Shown here: positions 1 to 11,009 of the stretch, piece by piece
How positions within the stretch are numbered: the stretch's first letter is position 1
How the letters are laid out: every line of letters starts with the position of its first letter
Notes under the pieces: model-generated
Database searches by the model: none
The model's input: only the letters and a program-made list of their open reading frames with translations
Told to the model about the DNA's origin: nothing
NCBI GenBank assembly: GCA_030867875.1
Contig: JAOWCC010000577.1
Coordinates: 77,109,740-77,173,739 of the forward strand
Direction: 5' to 3'
From: Actinernus sp. WN-2022
Lineage: Eukaryota; Cnidaria; Anthozoa; Actiniaria; Actinernidae
DNA: 64,000 bases
Translations under genes and position numbers: made by a program

Positions 1-1860
1 AACGATTGCCTGCATCCCAAATAACATGGAGAAATACATTTCGATCTCACTTGCTAACCTCAAGAGCATCGATAGCGCCCAATTCCTTCTATCCTATCTT
101 GACAAGCTGGTTGCAAGTAAAGACCCAGAGACCTCCCAACAGATGACGAAACACGAGCCCAATCCAGACAAAAACAAGCTGCTGCTGCGCAAGGGTGTCT
201 ACCCATACGAATACATGGACACTTGGGAGAAGTTTGCAGAGACTCCTCTTCCACCAAAAATTGCATTCTATAGTAAGCTATCCCAAGGAGACATATCCGA
301 CGAGGACTACAAACACGGTTTGGAAGGTATTTGGTTGTGAGACGTTGGGGGACTACCACGACCTATACCTCCGAACTAACGTGCTTCCCCTCGCTGATGT
401 GTTTGAGGGCTTTCGCGCGACCTGTATGAAAAACTACAGCTTGGACCCAGCTCACTACTATACGAGCCCCGGGCTCTCATACGCTGTTAAAGAAGACAGG
501 TGTGGAGCTCGAACTACTAACCGACTACGACATGCACCTCTTCGTTGAGAAGGGCCTGCGTGGTGGAATATCCATGGTGTCCCAGCCGTACACCAAAGCA
601 AACAACCCAAGCATGCCTGACTTTGACCCCGAGAAACCGAAGAGCCACATACTCTACCTCGACGCCAACAACCTCTATGGCTGGGCCATGAGTCAACACC
701 TGCCAACATGAGGGTTCGAGTTGTGCACACCAACGGAACAGCAGATCGCCAACCTCGCGAGCGATGCGGATAAAGGTTACATCCTTGAGGTTGACCTCGA
801 AACTTCATGATGTGCACAACAGCTATCCCCTTGCTCCCGAGAGAATGCAGGTGGCCCGTGCTTGGTTCTCGGAATACCAAAATAATCTCTTTGAGAAGTT
901 CTACAAGGGCAATGGATCCTTAAAAGCGGAAAAGTTTGTGCCTAACCTCCCCGAAAAAGAGCGCTACGTGCTTCACTACCGCAACCTGCAGCTACAGTAT
1001 ACCTCTCTCTGGGGCATGCATTTTAAAAAGATCCACAGAGCCATTCGCTTCGATCAGAGCCCATGGATGGAACCGTACATCCGAATGAACACAGAGCTAC
1101 GAAAACAGGCAAAGAGCACATTTGAGCAGGACCTCTACAAGTTAATGAACAACTCTGTCTTCGGCAAGACAATGGAGAACCTGCGCAAACGTGTAGATGT
1201 CAAGCTGGTGCGCTCTTCGGAGGGGGTCAGACTGCAGCGCCTCTTGAACAAACCCAGCTATGCCCATTCCACGATCTTCGACAACTGCTGAACCGCCCGG
1301 TATACGTTGGGATGTCAATTCTAGACTTCTCTAAGCACTTGATGTATGATTTCTACTATGGCGAGCTCCGGCAGCAGTATGGACAGCGTTGCAACCTACT
1401 CTGCACATCGAGACGGAGGATGGCTATACAGATATCGGTACCCGCAAACATTTCTACGATACCAGCAACTACCCCAAGAACCACCCACTGCATAGCACAG
1501 AGAACAAGTAGGTCCTTGGCAAGATGAAAGACGAGTGCGGAGGAACCCCCATTGCTGAATATGTCGGGCTGCGGTTGAAGCTATACTCAATCTTGAAAGC
1601 AGATGACAAGGAGATCTGGAAAGCGAAAGGAGTGCACAAAGCCGTTGTGAAACACCGCATCCGTCATGAGCAATACAAAGAGTGCCTGCTAGACAAAAAA
1701 GTATTCCACCATGGGATGGATATGCTTCAAAGCGAAGGGCACAGGATGTATGGTATCCATATAAACAAGATCTCTCTCTCACCATTTGACACTAAGCGCT
1801 GGATCATGGAAAACAGGGTTGACACCCTAGCGTATGGGCACAAAGACACCTCAAGTACAC
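1..1860 (+). pseudogene. polB: Protein-primed type B DNA polymerase, C-terminal two-thirds, broken (R1)
   Basis: Successive reading frames match the P3 polymerase from about its residue 505 to near its C-terminus. Palm motif A (DANNLYG, about 655-690) and motif B (KLMNNSVFGK, about 1,138-1,170) are readable. Motif C (YTDTDS) is gone: at about 1,400 the frame passes from the residues before it straight into those after it. Frame breaks or stops occur near 330, 480, 710, 800, 1,290 and 1,510. In intact Polintons this enzyme copies the linear element by protein priming. Without motif C this copy cannot be catalytic. The gene meets the integrase relic tail to tail. Confidence 0.85.
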
Positions 1861-1867
1861 TTGAAAC

Positions 1868-2580
1868 GACCTCATCGATGAACTTCGGCGGTAGTTCCGT
1901 ATCACGTGGTACCACAAGCCGGAACTACTGCGTTTGACGGGCGCTGCTGCAAGGTAGTAAAGCACCGGCTGGTCCTTCGAGATCACAGTCCGCGAGAGGC
2001 TGTACGTCTTCAGGCTCCAGATAGGATCTATTGCCCGGCGTCTTTCACTGCCCTCCAGCTCGCCAGGAGCATACAGGTATCGCATCAATGCATCGAATGG
2101 CAGCCGCTCTTCCGCAAAGCCCACAGGCCTTTGGTTCGACAGAGGTGAAATATCAACGGAAGCCTCTTCCACCGTTTTGGTAGGGCTTTTCCGATTAACC
2201 GGGTTGCCTCGCTGTTCATAGCTTTCAACATAGCGAGAAGCAACGTCTACCACCGCCAAGGCATACTTGTAAGTGCGACGAGCCCGCCCATAGGGGGCCG
2301 TATCATGTGGGAGAAAGAGTACGTCAGCCTGATGGATTTCGTTCGGCTTTGAGACAGCATAGTGCGGCCTTGGGACATAGCGAGGTAGAGGTAGGTAGAT
2401 CTGCCACAGAGCCTGCTTCTCCAGCCATCCTCGGACGTCATCCTCAGAGACCTTGGCTGCCGCGGAGAGCTTGCCTATTGCAGCAAAACCCTTCCAGTAC
2501 CCCTGCGGACCGTAGTAGAGGCCATGCATACTACGAGCCATAGGCGATGTATTCCAGCAGGCGTATGAGTCTCCCAACAC
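1868..2580 (-). pseudogene. int: Retrovirus-like (rve) integrase, internally deleted (R1)
   Basis: The N-terminal part (YYGPQGYWKGFAAIGKL and following) and the C-terminal part (LPFDALMRYLYAPGELEGSE) match the P3 integrase at 37,773-38,780. About 110 central residues are missing between the DVASRY segment and the region before LPFDALM. The deletion removes the second Asp and the Glu of the D,D-35-E triad; only the first Asp (QADVLFLP) remains. A frameshift alters the extreme C-terminus, whose TELPPK motif is readable in another frame near 1,880. Integration activity is lost. Confidence 0.8.
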
Positions 2581-2897
2581 GCCTCCGGCAGCTGGCTAGT
2601 GGTTGCGTTTAGGTTGGTTGGGCCCGACAGCACCATGACAGCAAACCGCGCAGCCGCAGCCTTGTCTCAACGCCACAGCTCAAGTGACTTGCGGGCCGCA
2701 TCTATTGTAGTATGTGCTAGGGGGCTGGGGATTTTTTGTCGTTTGGCCGCAGCATTGCACAGTACAGCTCCTCAGGTATACCAATTTTCTGCAGTATACG
2801 TAGGTGAGCAAACAAGTGAAAACAGCCACGCAGAAAAAGTTTTTAAAAATCTACAGCCACCGACTTGCAGTATACCCAAGGGCAAGCATGCCACTAT

Positions 2898-3244
2898 CTA
2901 CATAAACCAACTCACCCTTTTTTGTGCAGATGAGGGTCGGTAATAGTTAGAAAACCGGGGCTCCTGGTGATGGGGTATGCGGTGTAACCCAACGTGTGCT
3001 TCGTTGTAGAGCTCGAACGCGTGGTTTGTGTCATTAAGATCTTCTTGCGTGTAATGTCGCAGGCTCTCCTGCTCTTGCATCCAATCCGCTAGCTTCTCGC
3101 GGTTCTCTTGGAAAATAGCCCAGTCGGCTTGGTATTTCTCGAGGGCCTTGTTGTGTCTTTTGTGCTCTACAGGAGGTAGGAGCCACCAACAAACGCTGTA
3201 GCATTTAAAAGTGCTCCGCCAATCATCACGGCAATGTTGGTCAT
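2898..3244 (-). pseudogene. Small membrane/coiled-coil protein relic (R1)
   Basis: The reverse strand from ATG at 3,244 gives an N-terminal hydrophobic segment (GGALLNATAFVGGSYLL) homologous to the start of the genes at 24,094 (P2) and 37,197 (P3). A stop follows, and downstream pieces such as EPRFSNYYRPSSAQK near 2,940 match the C-terminal half of those genes. In the intact copies the layout is membrane segment, charged coiled coil, second hydrophobic segment. Function unknown; a virion membrane or assembly role is only inferred from its place in the morphogenesis cluster. Confidence 0.6.
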
Positions 3245-3520
3245 CTATACAGCTGTTGGGATAATTTTTCTGTCCTTAAGGTACTCCTTAGCGGAGATTG
3301 CCCCAGCTAATACTGCAGTCCACTTCAGGTAGTTCACAATGCTTGTTGAGGGTCGTTGGTCATAGGCTCCTTCACAACTTTCTTCCCCACCCAACCAATA
3401 CCAGTGGCAATACCAACTACGGTTGCCCCATCTATGACAGCTCTCACAAGCTTATTGTCAATTCCTTTGTTAAGATACAGGGGTGGTGGCCTTTCTTTCA
3501 ATAGGCCGTTAAACACCACA
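3245..3520 (-). pseudogene. Short membrane protein relic, ATGIGW family (R1)
   Basis: The reading VGIATGIGWVGKKVVKEPM on the reverse strand matches the core of the roughly 70-residue proteins at 23,866 (P2) and 36,988 (P3). The N-terminus has been replaced by the direct-repeat sequence at 3,467-3,510, and the frame is broken after NDPQQAL. It is one hydrophobic helix followed by a basic patch. No function can be assigned. Confidence 0.55.
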
Positions 3521-3893
3521 ACCGTCTTTATTTGCAGGCCAGTTCCGCTATGCGTTCCACTTCACATCTTGCTTTACATTCTGCTATTTCCGCTTCGAGT
3601 TCCGCTCTGCGTTTCAACCTATGGTTTGCTTCACACTTCGCTAGTTCCACTTCGAGTTCCGCTTCGAACTTTTCTTCGAGTTCCGCTTCGAATTCCGCTC
3701 TGCGTTTCACTTTACGTTTTGCTTTGTATGCTGCTATTTCCACGTTGAGTCTTTCCTTGAATGTCCTTCAGAATCATCAAACCAGCAACCATACCGATAC
3801 CAACGGAAGCAATGGTGCGTAGTCTGAGTCTAGTGAACCTGTCCATTCCTTTGTTAAGATACAGGGGTGGTGGCCTTTCGTTCAATAGACCGT
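3467..3893. repeat. Direct repeat pair enclosing a Glu/Ala-rich minisatellite ORF
   Basis: A near-identical stretch of about 45 bp (starting TTCCTTTGTTAAGATACAGG) occurs at about 3,467-3,510 and 3,849-3,893 in the same orientation. Between them the reverse strand (3,743-3,528) stays open for 71 residues of repeating Glu-Ala-Glu-Leu/Lys-Arg-Arg units, predicted coiled coil. At DNA level it is built from short copies of TTCCGCTTCGAGTTCCGC. Nothing like it is present in P2 or P3. Confidence 0.55.
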
Positions 3894-4200
3894 GTGAACA
3901 CTCGCATCATGGACATATCTTTATCGGGAGGTGGTTGTGGTGGGGCCGCCGCACAATGTTCAGCATGGTTTGCGCTTGCAGGCTGCACCATGCGTTTACT
4001 TTGCCAACACAAGCCCACCAGTGTTGCCCCCACGCCAATGGCGGTTAGCACCATAGTGAGGGCTTTCATTGACCTCCACCTCTACCATCTCGGTCTGTTC
4101 GCGCACCTTTTTGCGTACAAGAGCCTCACAAGCTCGCTTGTTCGTAGCCTGTGTAGCAGGCGTGGGATTTTTTCGCCAACTGCCGTGGCCAATGAAAACC
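3854..4200 (-). pseudogene. Relic of the roughly 120-residue tail-membrane gene (R1)
   Basis: Reverse-strand pieces resemble the two halves of the genes at 23,458 (P2) and 36,599 (P3): a charged part near 4,100-4,200 (NKRACEALVRKKVREQ), and a hydrophobic segment near 4,020-4,060 (VLTAIGVGATLVGLCW) matching their single membrane helix. The frame is broken between them. This is the last part of R1 that I can recognise. Confidence 0.45.
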
Positions 4201-4224
4201 ACCGCCATCTTGGCCGAGCCTTAA

Positions 4225-4470
4225 CGAGGTCTGGGGAGAGCCGGAGAGCCAGAGAGGAAAGAAAAGGAGTGGGAGGGGAGGGGGAAGAGAGAGGAAAGAG
4301 AGAGGAAAGAACGCCTGCCCGTTAACTAGGGGTTTTTGATTAGCCGCCCACAGCCAAATGATCATGCGGCGAGCACGTGGCATGGGCCGCCCTCTTTGAA
4401 TAAATAAATCAGAATTAACAAAATGTCAATCAATTTGTGCAGTGAAATGTTATTCTAAAAAAAATCATTT
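4225..4470. other. Purine-rich tract and short non-coding spacer
   Basis: Between about 4,240 and 4,315 the plus strand is almost purely A and G (many GGAAAGAGAG-like units). The rest is AT-rich with no gene. It separates R1 from the split DUF6589-like exon. Confidence 0.6.
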
Positions 4471-4503
4471 TTGCCGCCAAACTCGCGTGGGTGTATTATA
4501 ACA

Positions 4504-5638
4504 AGAATGCAAAATGGTGAAACACCTACAAAGCCCGTGAAAAAAGAAAGAAAACCTATTCCAGAAAGCCAAAACGATTTTTGTAGATTCTGCATTTGTT
4601 CCTTAGAGGTTTGGACAAACGGAGATATCGAGAAAACAAGCTACTTGTCCACAGAGAATCTGTTCAAGGTTCCTCACAGAAAGGAATATGACGGAACGAC
4701 TTTGGTGGAGATTTGCAAAGAACTGGGATTTAATCTTTCAAATTCTGTAAAGTTTTCTCAACGAGTTTGCAAAGCATGTGGAAGAAACTTGAGAAGCACG
4801 CATCGATTCTATAAACTCGTAAAGTCGAAGTTCGAGGAAGAGATTGAAGAACCCGAATTCGAAGAGAACGAAGTCCCCAAAATAAAAAAAATATACGAAT
4901 AAATGATGGGGCGAAGAAATCCCTGTTATTCGGCAGAGAAAGCCATGTTTGGGAAACTGATCAGGACAAAGTTCTTTCCGAATTGAATATTGAAGAACTT
5001 GTAAACAAGACAACAACGCAACTAAAGGTTGTTATTGTTAGCCCAAATGGTCGTGTGGGAACACGGAGTTCGATTCGAAAGCCATGATTTTGAACATCGT
5101 TCGTAGAAAATGGAGTACGGTGGCGAATTTTGCATTCAAGCATCCTTTACTGCGCAATGAACTATTAGACCCGTTGAAAAGGACTGTGGACACGAATTTA
5201 ATGAATATTGTTCCGACAGCAGTCATTCTATTTTGCAGGGCATAACCCCGTCCGAAATATCGCGATTTTCAAACCAGCTTTTGGTGAAAGAGACTGAATC
5301 AAGGTGTCCATTCTGGATGGCTTGCCTCCAGGCTGCAAGCAATTCACGAGAAGAGAACAAGAAGGTGGTAAATTTCATGGCTTTATCGACAGCTACAGCC
5401 GCAAGGTCAAGAAATCAAAAGATGTCTGCTTTAGCCTATCGCACTTCCACCGTACTATTCCATAGTGGTGCTAGAAGTGAAGATATTGAACGCTTAAATA
5501 AGCTTGGCATATGCATGTCCCCAGATATGACTGTAGAGTTCCAAAGAAAGTTGGGAAAGAGCTCTCGTTCTAAAGTACTAGTATGGAAATCTGAGATTGA
5601 AAGAAAGAAATTGGCCCTCTTGTTGTTAAAGGATGTGG
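4504..5638 (+). pseudogene. DUF6589-type protein N-terminal region, left half, interrupted by P1
   Basis: ATG at 4,504 opens a frame with paired CxxC motifs (FCRFC, then VCKACGR) suggesting an N-terminal zinc finger. The frame then shifts at about 4,900, 5,085 and 5,220, each piece continuing the same kind of protein. The segment near 5,370-5,540 (ALSTATAARSRNQKMSALAY, LNKLGICMSPD) recalls N-terminal regions of the large DUF6589 proteins repeated in coral and other invertebrate genomes; that recognition is from memory. The Asp-Val codons at 5,630 run into the left tip of P1, and the reading continues beyond the right tip at 61,162. It could be a host gene or an older transposon gene. The frameshifts argue for a dead copy, although introns are possible. 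Confidence 0.6.
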
Positions 5639-5644
5639 AGTAGT

Positions 5645-5783
5645 TAGTCCATGAGCCAAGTCGGATTTCGGTACCACTCGAGGTGGCAAAGGCTATCATA
5701 TATCAAATTAAAGCCCTTCGTGTGTAAATTCCAAAAATATATGATAGCAAGGTTGTCGTGGTAGCTTAAGGCTGTCACGTGAC
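5645..5783 (+). repeat. Ac1 left terminal inverted repeat
   Basis: Matches the reverse complement of 10,863-11,009 along its length, including TGATAGCAAGGTTGTCGTGG and TACCACTCGAGGTGGCAAAG, with small indels. The remainder to 6,247 is AT-rich and non-coding. Confidence 0.85.
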
Positions 5784-6247
5784 CTTGAAATTGCGCAATC
5801 TGCACCCAGACTGCAATTTCTCGGGAAGGTATATATTGCTGCTATAGAGTCATGAGTTCGATGCATAATAGGCCTAGATCGCAATCTATAGGTAGAGTAG
5901 TAAAGTTCAAAACAAAACAATGTTTATTGTTATGTTATGACGTCACCTCCGGTAGAATGGTCGATAACGTTATTATAATTTTATAATTTTTGTTTTTTTA
6001 GTATATAGCTAACAATATGATGGCTTTTCGATGCTCATACACAATACTGAGAGTTTTCAACTAGAACGTTTTAAAATGCCGATATTAAGTTTAATTTTGA
6101 GCTTTTTTGGCAAAGAAACATACTTCAGTAAGAACATTTTACATTGATACATCGTTGAGACTGACCTTCACAACATAGGTATATATCCTTCTTTATAGGT
6201 CTTCACATGACATTTACTCCTTTAGAGAGAGGCACGCATATTGAGAT

Positions 6248-7702
6248 CTAGCCCAGGTCATCATCATCTTCATCGTCTTCCAAGGAGAAATCTTCTTCAT
6301 CCCGTTGGTTTGTGCAGGTGGCGAGACGACAAAGATCGCTGCACTTCAGCCCATTCAGGATGCAATCACAAGTATTGCTCTCGCATGACCTCTTACAAGT
6401 GCAAGTCATGAGCTCAATTACGGCTCTTGGCGCGGGTAACCCACTCATCCACTCTACTTCAAGCCATTGATCGCTTTCATCGCTTTCCAGAACCCAGCCT
6501 TTACCAACTGGACTTGACACTTCATTATTTAGAAGAGAGTTCTTCCACACAGCAGCCTGATAATTAGCGCGTTGGCAATGCTTATCCAAGTAGTCCCTGC
6601 GATTCTGGTGCGATTCTGCCTCGCCCTTCTTGGCACAGAATACTGCATATCGACATTGATTTATATCCTTTGTACCTTTGTTTGCACCATACAGGGCAGA
6701 TACAAATGATTCCAATTGAAGACAGAGCTGTTCGGATATCGACCATTCCTCCCCAAGATTTTGAAGCATACCCTGGAACTCTTTCATGTTACGGAGAAGT
6801 TTAAGTGGCTTAACCTTTCCGATGCCTGCAAATGCGCTAACTGAGTCACAGCCTGTAAAGGCGTGAAGTCCTGGAAGTGCCTTGCATACATCCTCTCCAA
6901 TTGCAATGGCTATCTTTCCAATGTCGATATATCTTGCATGATACTGCGATACACATCGCTGGTAAAGTGGCACTGTGATGGATTGTATGAAAGCGACACA
7001 GAGTATGCGCACATCCGTGTCCTCAGACGAGACAACGATGGCCTTTACTGGTGGTTTGGAACACGTGTTTTGCGTGCAGAAGGAGACGGGTGTCGGCTGC
7101 TCAGATCGTAGCTCTTCCACTTCTTGGACACTTTCTGAAGTTAACTTATAGCAAAGGTTGCCGCACGTGGCGTAGAGTTCCTTGTCTTGTAGTTTCGCTC
7201 GACTAGAGGGTCTACTCCAGTAGTCAACGATAAACTTGATTAGGCTGTTCTTGTTATGGCCATTCTGTAAAAAGTTTCTGAATTGCTTAATCTTTTGCCC
7301 AGCGGCAAGGTTCTTATACGCTTTCGAGTCTCCTTCGCCTCTTTGCTCCCTCTCGACAGACTTTATTGACAACTTCCTGTAAACATCAAATACGACGTCT
7401 ATTCGAGTGCTGTTACCTCCCTCTCGCAAAACCCTTGTTAGTGCCGTTTCAGCAATTTCACCAAAGGTAAGTTGGTCAACCTTCAATTTCTGAACAAGCG
7501 CCATGCCGTCAATTAAGTACACAGTTGGGCTAGGTATCTGTGCCGTTGGTTGAACAAGCTTCTCCAGCTCTCTGCCAAGCTGTGCTTTATTCGTCTTACG
7601 TGGCAAACCATTGCTCGCAGCCAAGGAGGACGGTAGGGGCCCCAAGGGATGCTGTAGAACATCCTGCATGTGCAGCTGGCGACTTTCAGCGATTATTATC
7701 AT
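6248..7702 (-). pseudogene. XPG/FEN-like (PIN fold) nuclease with C-terminal CXC motif, catalytic motif lost (Ac1)
   Basis: 484 codons. Residues 63-70 (LIDGMALV) and 104-107 (VFDV) fit the XPG N-region, residues 223-232 (VVSSEDTDVR) the second acidic cluster and 280-288 (HAFTGCDSV) the C-terminal acidic motif. A Cys-rich block at about 430-455 (CTCKRSC...CDC...C) resembles tesmin/TSO1 CXC DNA-binding domains, followed by an acidic tail. Compared with the Ac2 copy (48,385-50,322) the EEADTR motif is absent and about 190 N-terminal residues are missing. The frame is open, so it could still be translated, but the nuclease is probably inactive. Likely the accessory nuclease of the transposon. Confidence 0.65.
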
Positions 7703-7747
7703 TCGCGCAAATAGATTCCGATCTGCTCGAAGAACCGTTTCATCGCC

Positions 7748-8688
7748 CTAGCTCTTCGTTAACCTTTTTGTTTTCGTCAGGTTGGTGAAGCTCTTTAATT
7801 TCTGTTTCTTGAGGGAGTCGTGAAACTTCACTGATGGCTTGTCAGGCTCTAAGCGTTCCTTCTTGAAATCTTTATATGCTGCGTCGCCGACTAGATATGC
7901 TCTGGCCAAATCTCGTGCAATTTCAGGCGAAGGAACAGCGCTCGTTGAAATGCTTACAAGGGGCTGGTCAACATCGGCAAATGGATTGATCCAGTTGTTA
8001 AGTATCAGGTCAACCATTCCTTGTACATCTTTTTCGTCTTTTGCAATTCTAGACTTCTGGAGATCAGCATGATCATTGTTTCCTTGAGCATACCCCACCA
8101 TTTCTCGTATCTTGCGAAGAAACAAAGTCCTAAACTCCGCTGTCATGTAATAGCGCTGTATCGCAGCTGGCTTCAAGCTAAACCCTTTTGTCCCTCCAGC
8201 TGTCTGGGTATCTTTGTTGATGGGCTCTTCGACTGTCTGATCTACTGGAATCCGGCCAAAGGGGTTCTTTGAGCTCATTTGCACGGAAAATCCGCCAACT
8301 TCCATAAATGCATGAACTTGCGGGTGCTCGTCTGGTAAGCTTGTCATGTCACTGTAATAGACAGACATATACCTGGCGTAATTGATATTGTCATACGCAA
8401 AGCACCATGGCAGCATTTGACGAACACAAGCAAGGTGCAACATCCAGTTCCCTTCTCGTGAAGCACGAATCATGTGTAACATTAATTCTATCATGTCAAT
8501 GTAAGACATCCAGAATGTGGACAGTGGCCCGTTTGTTTTGCGAAGGTGCTCCTGATATTCTTCGGACCGTTCGAACAGAAGCTTGAATGACTGGCTGTGC
8601 ATAACTTGGTCATTGCTCTCTTTCTGCAGATTGTCAGCAAGACTTCCGATATCTTCTAGTGCTTTCTTTACTTGATCAGCGTCTGGGT
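7748..8688 (-). pseudogene. C-terminal part of the large Academ-like protein (Ac1)
   Basis: The frame runs from about 8,688 (no start codon there) through the Met at 8,602 to 7,748. The segment FWMSYIDMIELML...REGNW...YDNINYAR aligns with FWWSYIEMVSTLL...REGNW...YDHLNYAK near the end of the Ac2 protein. Upstream the frame runs into MITE M1 at 8,686-8,899. The catalytic-core equivalent of Ac2 residues of roughly 380-780 is not found between here and 9,029, so most of the gene was deleted. Confidence 0.65.
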
Positions 8689-8899
8689 CGAAACCTGGGT
8701 AGACGTCATCTCATTAATGCATTATTCTCCATGGCGCCTTTTTATCACAACAACATCGATGCATAGAAAATATACACAGTTTGTTAGTTGTTAGTAAAGA
8801 AAAAAGTCATTTTAGTCAACATGTTAAGTATTTCTTCGAATGATTGCAAAGCCGAATTACTTATATGACGTCAAAATGACGTCTACCCAGGTTTCGACC
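8686..8899. mobile_element. MITE-like element M1 inside Ac1
   Basis: 214 bp with perfect 24-bp inverted ends: GGTCGAAACCTGGGTAGACG plus four bases at 8,686-8,709, and the complement at 8,876-8,899. The interior is AT-rich and non-coding. It interrupts the large-protein gene. No clear target duplication was seen. Confidence 0.7.
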
Positions 8900-9028
8900 T
8901 AGGCTTTTACTTACGCGGTCATGGGTCAGGAAAGGTCACATTTACACGATTTGAAACAACATGAAGTATTCACTTTAAACCAAAACTTTCTTCACAGAAG
9001 TACTCAAAACGTTTCGGAGGTTCATAAG

Positions 9029-10216
9029 CTAACAAAATTGCAAAAGGGTGATAGGCACTTTAAGCCATGTCATTCTTTCTGAGAGGGGAGAATCACTGCC
9101 ACTAAGTAGATGATGAAGGAATGTATGAACAAGAGGAGGGACGTCAGAACAATCATTATCAAGACTTGTGGGGTTTGGCGGCCATTCCTGGTCAACACAC
9201 TTTTCTTTAACAGATTGGAGAATTTGACTAGCTACCTCTTTGACACCTGTTACTCCAGGATGGGGTGCTTTCAAGAGAGTGACTTCTCTCTGAAGCTTGA
9301 AGCACAGCACAGCAAGTTCATCCCTGGTAAGACTGTCTGGATAGACAAGAACTTTGTTAGATTCGGTTAGTATCATATGTAACGTGTCTTTAAACTCATT
9401 GTCTAACTTCCTTCGGAGGTGCTTGCTAGTGGACATCTTTATTTCTTCCATTCCACCATCTCTTATAAAATCATTAAGCATTTCATTGAGTTTTGAAAGT
9501 TCTACAACGTTCTTATTCACAAATAATTCATTCCTTATATAATCGAACAGTTGGGACAAGGCATTCCTCTCGGCGTTAGCATAAGCTACATCGACCGTCT
9601 CTTCACCTTCTTCAGATTCAACACTGGTATTACTTATTTTAATGTACTGCCTGTAACAGGTGCGGTGATAGTGAGCTTCAGCGGCAACCAACTCACGGGA
9701 AAGAATGGCTAGAATCTTCGAGTCCTTTTTAATTTCTGCAGCATTTCTAAGTGTTGTATCTGTTCTAAGCTGCCTGGCTTGAGTTAAGTTTTCCCTTGAC
9801 TTTGAGCCTCTCTTGTATTTGTCTTTTTTTTCACAAAAGATACATTCCTCCTCATATACCCTTGAGGTGCTTGGATTACCTCTTATAGACGCTCTCCTAT
9901 CACCCCCGCCTTCTCTCAGCTCCTCATCTTTATCCCTTCCTCGTACGTCGGCAGTATTTTTTTCTAGATCTCTTTTCATTGTAAAAATGCTTCTACATTT
10001 ACGATGGTAAAAGACTCCATCGGGTATTTCATCAGGTGAAGTTATCTCCAAACCAAGAATCCCCTTGTGTTGTCTTATTTCTGCGGCTCTTTTTAACGTT
10101 TGCCAAGATTCTAACGAATTCGGGCTCACCAGCGCCCCGTCATCATCACTACAATGAATCAAGCAATATGCTTCTGTTCGCAAGCGTTTTTGTGGAATAT
10201 CGTAGTCCTCAGACAT
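9029..10216 (-). pseudogene. N-terminal part of the large Academ-like protein (Ac1)
   Basis: 395 codons matching about the first 380 residues of the Ac2 protein. It has two Cys/His modules, C(x)2C...HRKC and C(x)2C...HRTC (CIFCEKK near residue 124, YHRTCYRQY near 183), typical of paired zinc fingers. It ends with FLHHLLSGSDSPLSERM, matching FLHLLFGGERLLDEE in Ac2, and then stops. The putative catalytic core and the C-terminus are not in frame. It could bind transposon ends and act as a repressor, but that is speculation. Confidence 0.65.
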
Positions 10217-11009
10217 ACCGGTATCAACTTTCAGAATCTAATGAATTCCACGTGTAGTAAAGCTGTCAACACTACACAGGTAAAACAAGATGGCTGCCAT
10301 TCACTAGGGCCCAGTCCCAAAGAGTATACCACAGGGAAACTGAACTCCCCTTTAGCAATATTAGCAATCTTTCAGAAAATATATTTTATATCTTGTGGAG
10401 GATTAATATAGAAACGTAATCTTGATCATAAAACCTGCGAATAGTAAGTAAAAACGCTAAAAAGTCATATATTCTATATACCACAGGGTACCCAACGACA
10501 CAGAATCATGTTAAAGAAATAAATTCTAGTTCGAAAATTTTAATTGTCGCCTAGAAACAGTCATAAACTTACCGTGGGTATTCTTCCAAATATTTTCTAT
10601 CGAAATTTATTTCATTTGACCACAATGTTTTAGGTATGAATTAAGTAAAAGCGTTATTGTGGACATCATTCCAACTGTCACGTGACAAAAATGCAAATTA
10701 CTTGTGCACATTTGTGTCTAACGTGAACCCTGCATATATATATATTTGTTAATATGCTAGTTATTCAATTAAAAGCATTTTTGATAATGAAAAAGCAAGA
10801 TAACTTGAAGGGCAAAAATACAGTATTTATTGCTGATTATGCGCGGTGCATCACATTTAAAGTCAGGTGACAGCCTTAAGCTCCACGACAACCTTGCTAT
10901 CATATATTTTTGGAATCTACACATGATAAGCTTCAATTTGATATATGATAGCCTTTGCCACCTCGAGTGGTACCAATCCGCCATTTTTAGCCACTTGGCT
11001 CATGGATTA
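10217..11009 (-). repeat. Ac1 right non-coding end and terminal inverted repeat
   Basis: 10,217-10,862 is AT-rich with no gene and presumably holds the promoter of the leftward genes. 10,863-11,009 is the terminal inverted repeat, ending GGCTCATGGATTA, directly followed by the AGT duplication and the rest of the P1 terminus. Confidence 0.75.

Larger units (their letters stand above)
1..4200. mobile_element. Polinton/Maverick remnant R1, cut by the window start
   Basis: Polymerase on the plus strand, then integrase and small membrane-protein relics on the minus strand, matches the right end of P3 (37,000-42,400) in reverse complement. The outer terminal repeat would lie left of position 1. 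All genes are broken by frameshifts, stops or deletions, and codon use is GC-rich like P1 and unlike P2/P3. Recognisable similarity fades at about 4,200. This is a dead copy separate from P1, because the split DUF6589-like exon lies between them. Confidence 0.8.
5645..11009. mobile_element. Academ-like DNA transposon Ac1, degenerate
   Basis: A 5,365-bp unit bounded by inverted repeats of about 140 bp (5,645-5,783 and 10,863-11,009). They start TAGTCCATGAGCC and TAATCCATGAGCC and are flanked by the 3-bp duplication AGT (5,642-5,644 and 11,010-11,012). It carries an XPG/FEN-like nuclease with a CXC domain and the N- and C-terminal parts of the large partner protein, all on the minus strand, in the same order as in Ac2. 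Academ elements are described as having 3-4 bp duplications and, in one branch, an XPG nuclease, which is the basis for the name. The middle of the large protein is missing, so it should be non-autonomous. Confidence 0.7.

Noticed and set aside
3356..3748. 130-codon Leu/Pro/Val-rich frame on the plus strand
   Set aside because: It comes from reading the short TTCCGCTTCGAG-type repeats in another frame; no homologue in the other elements.
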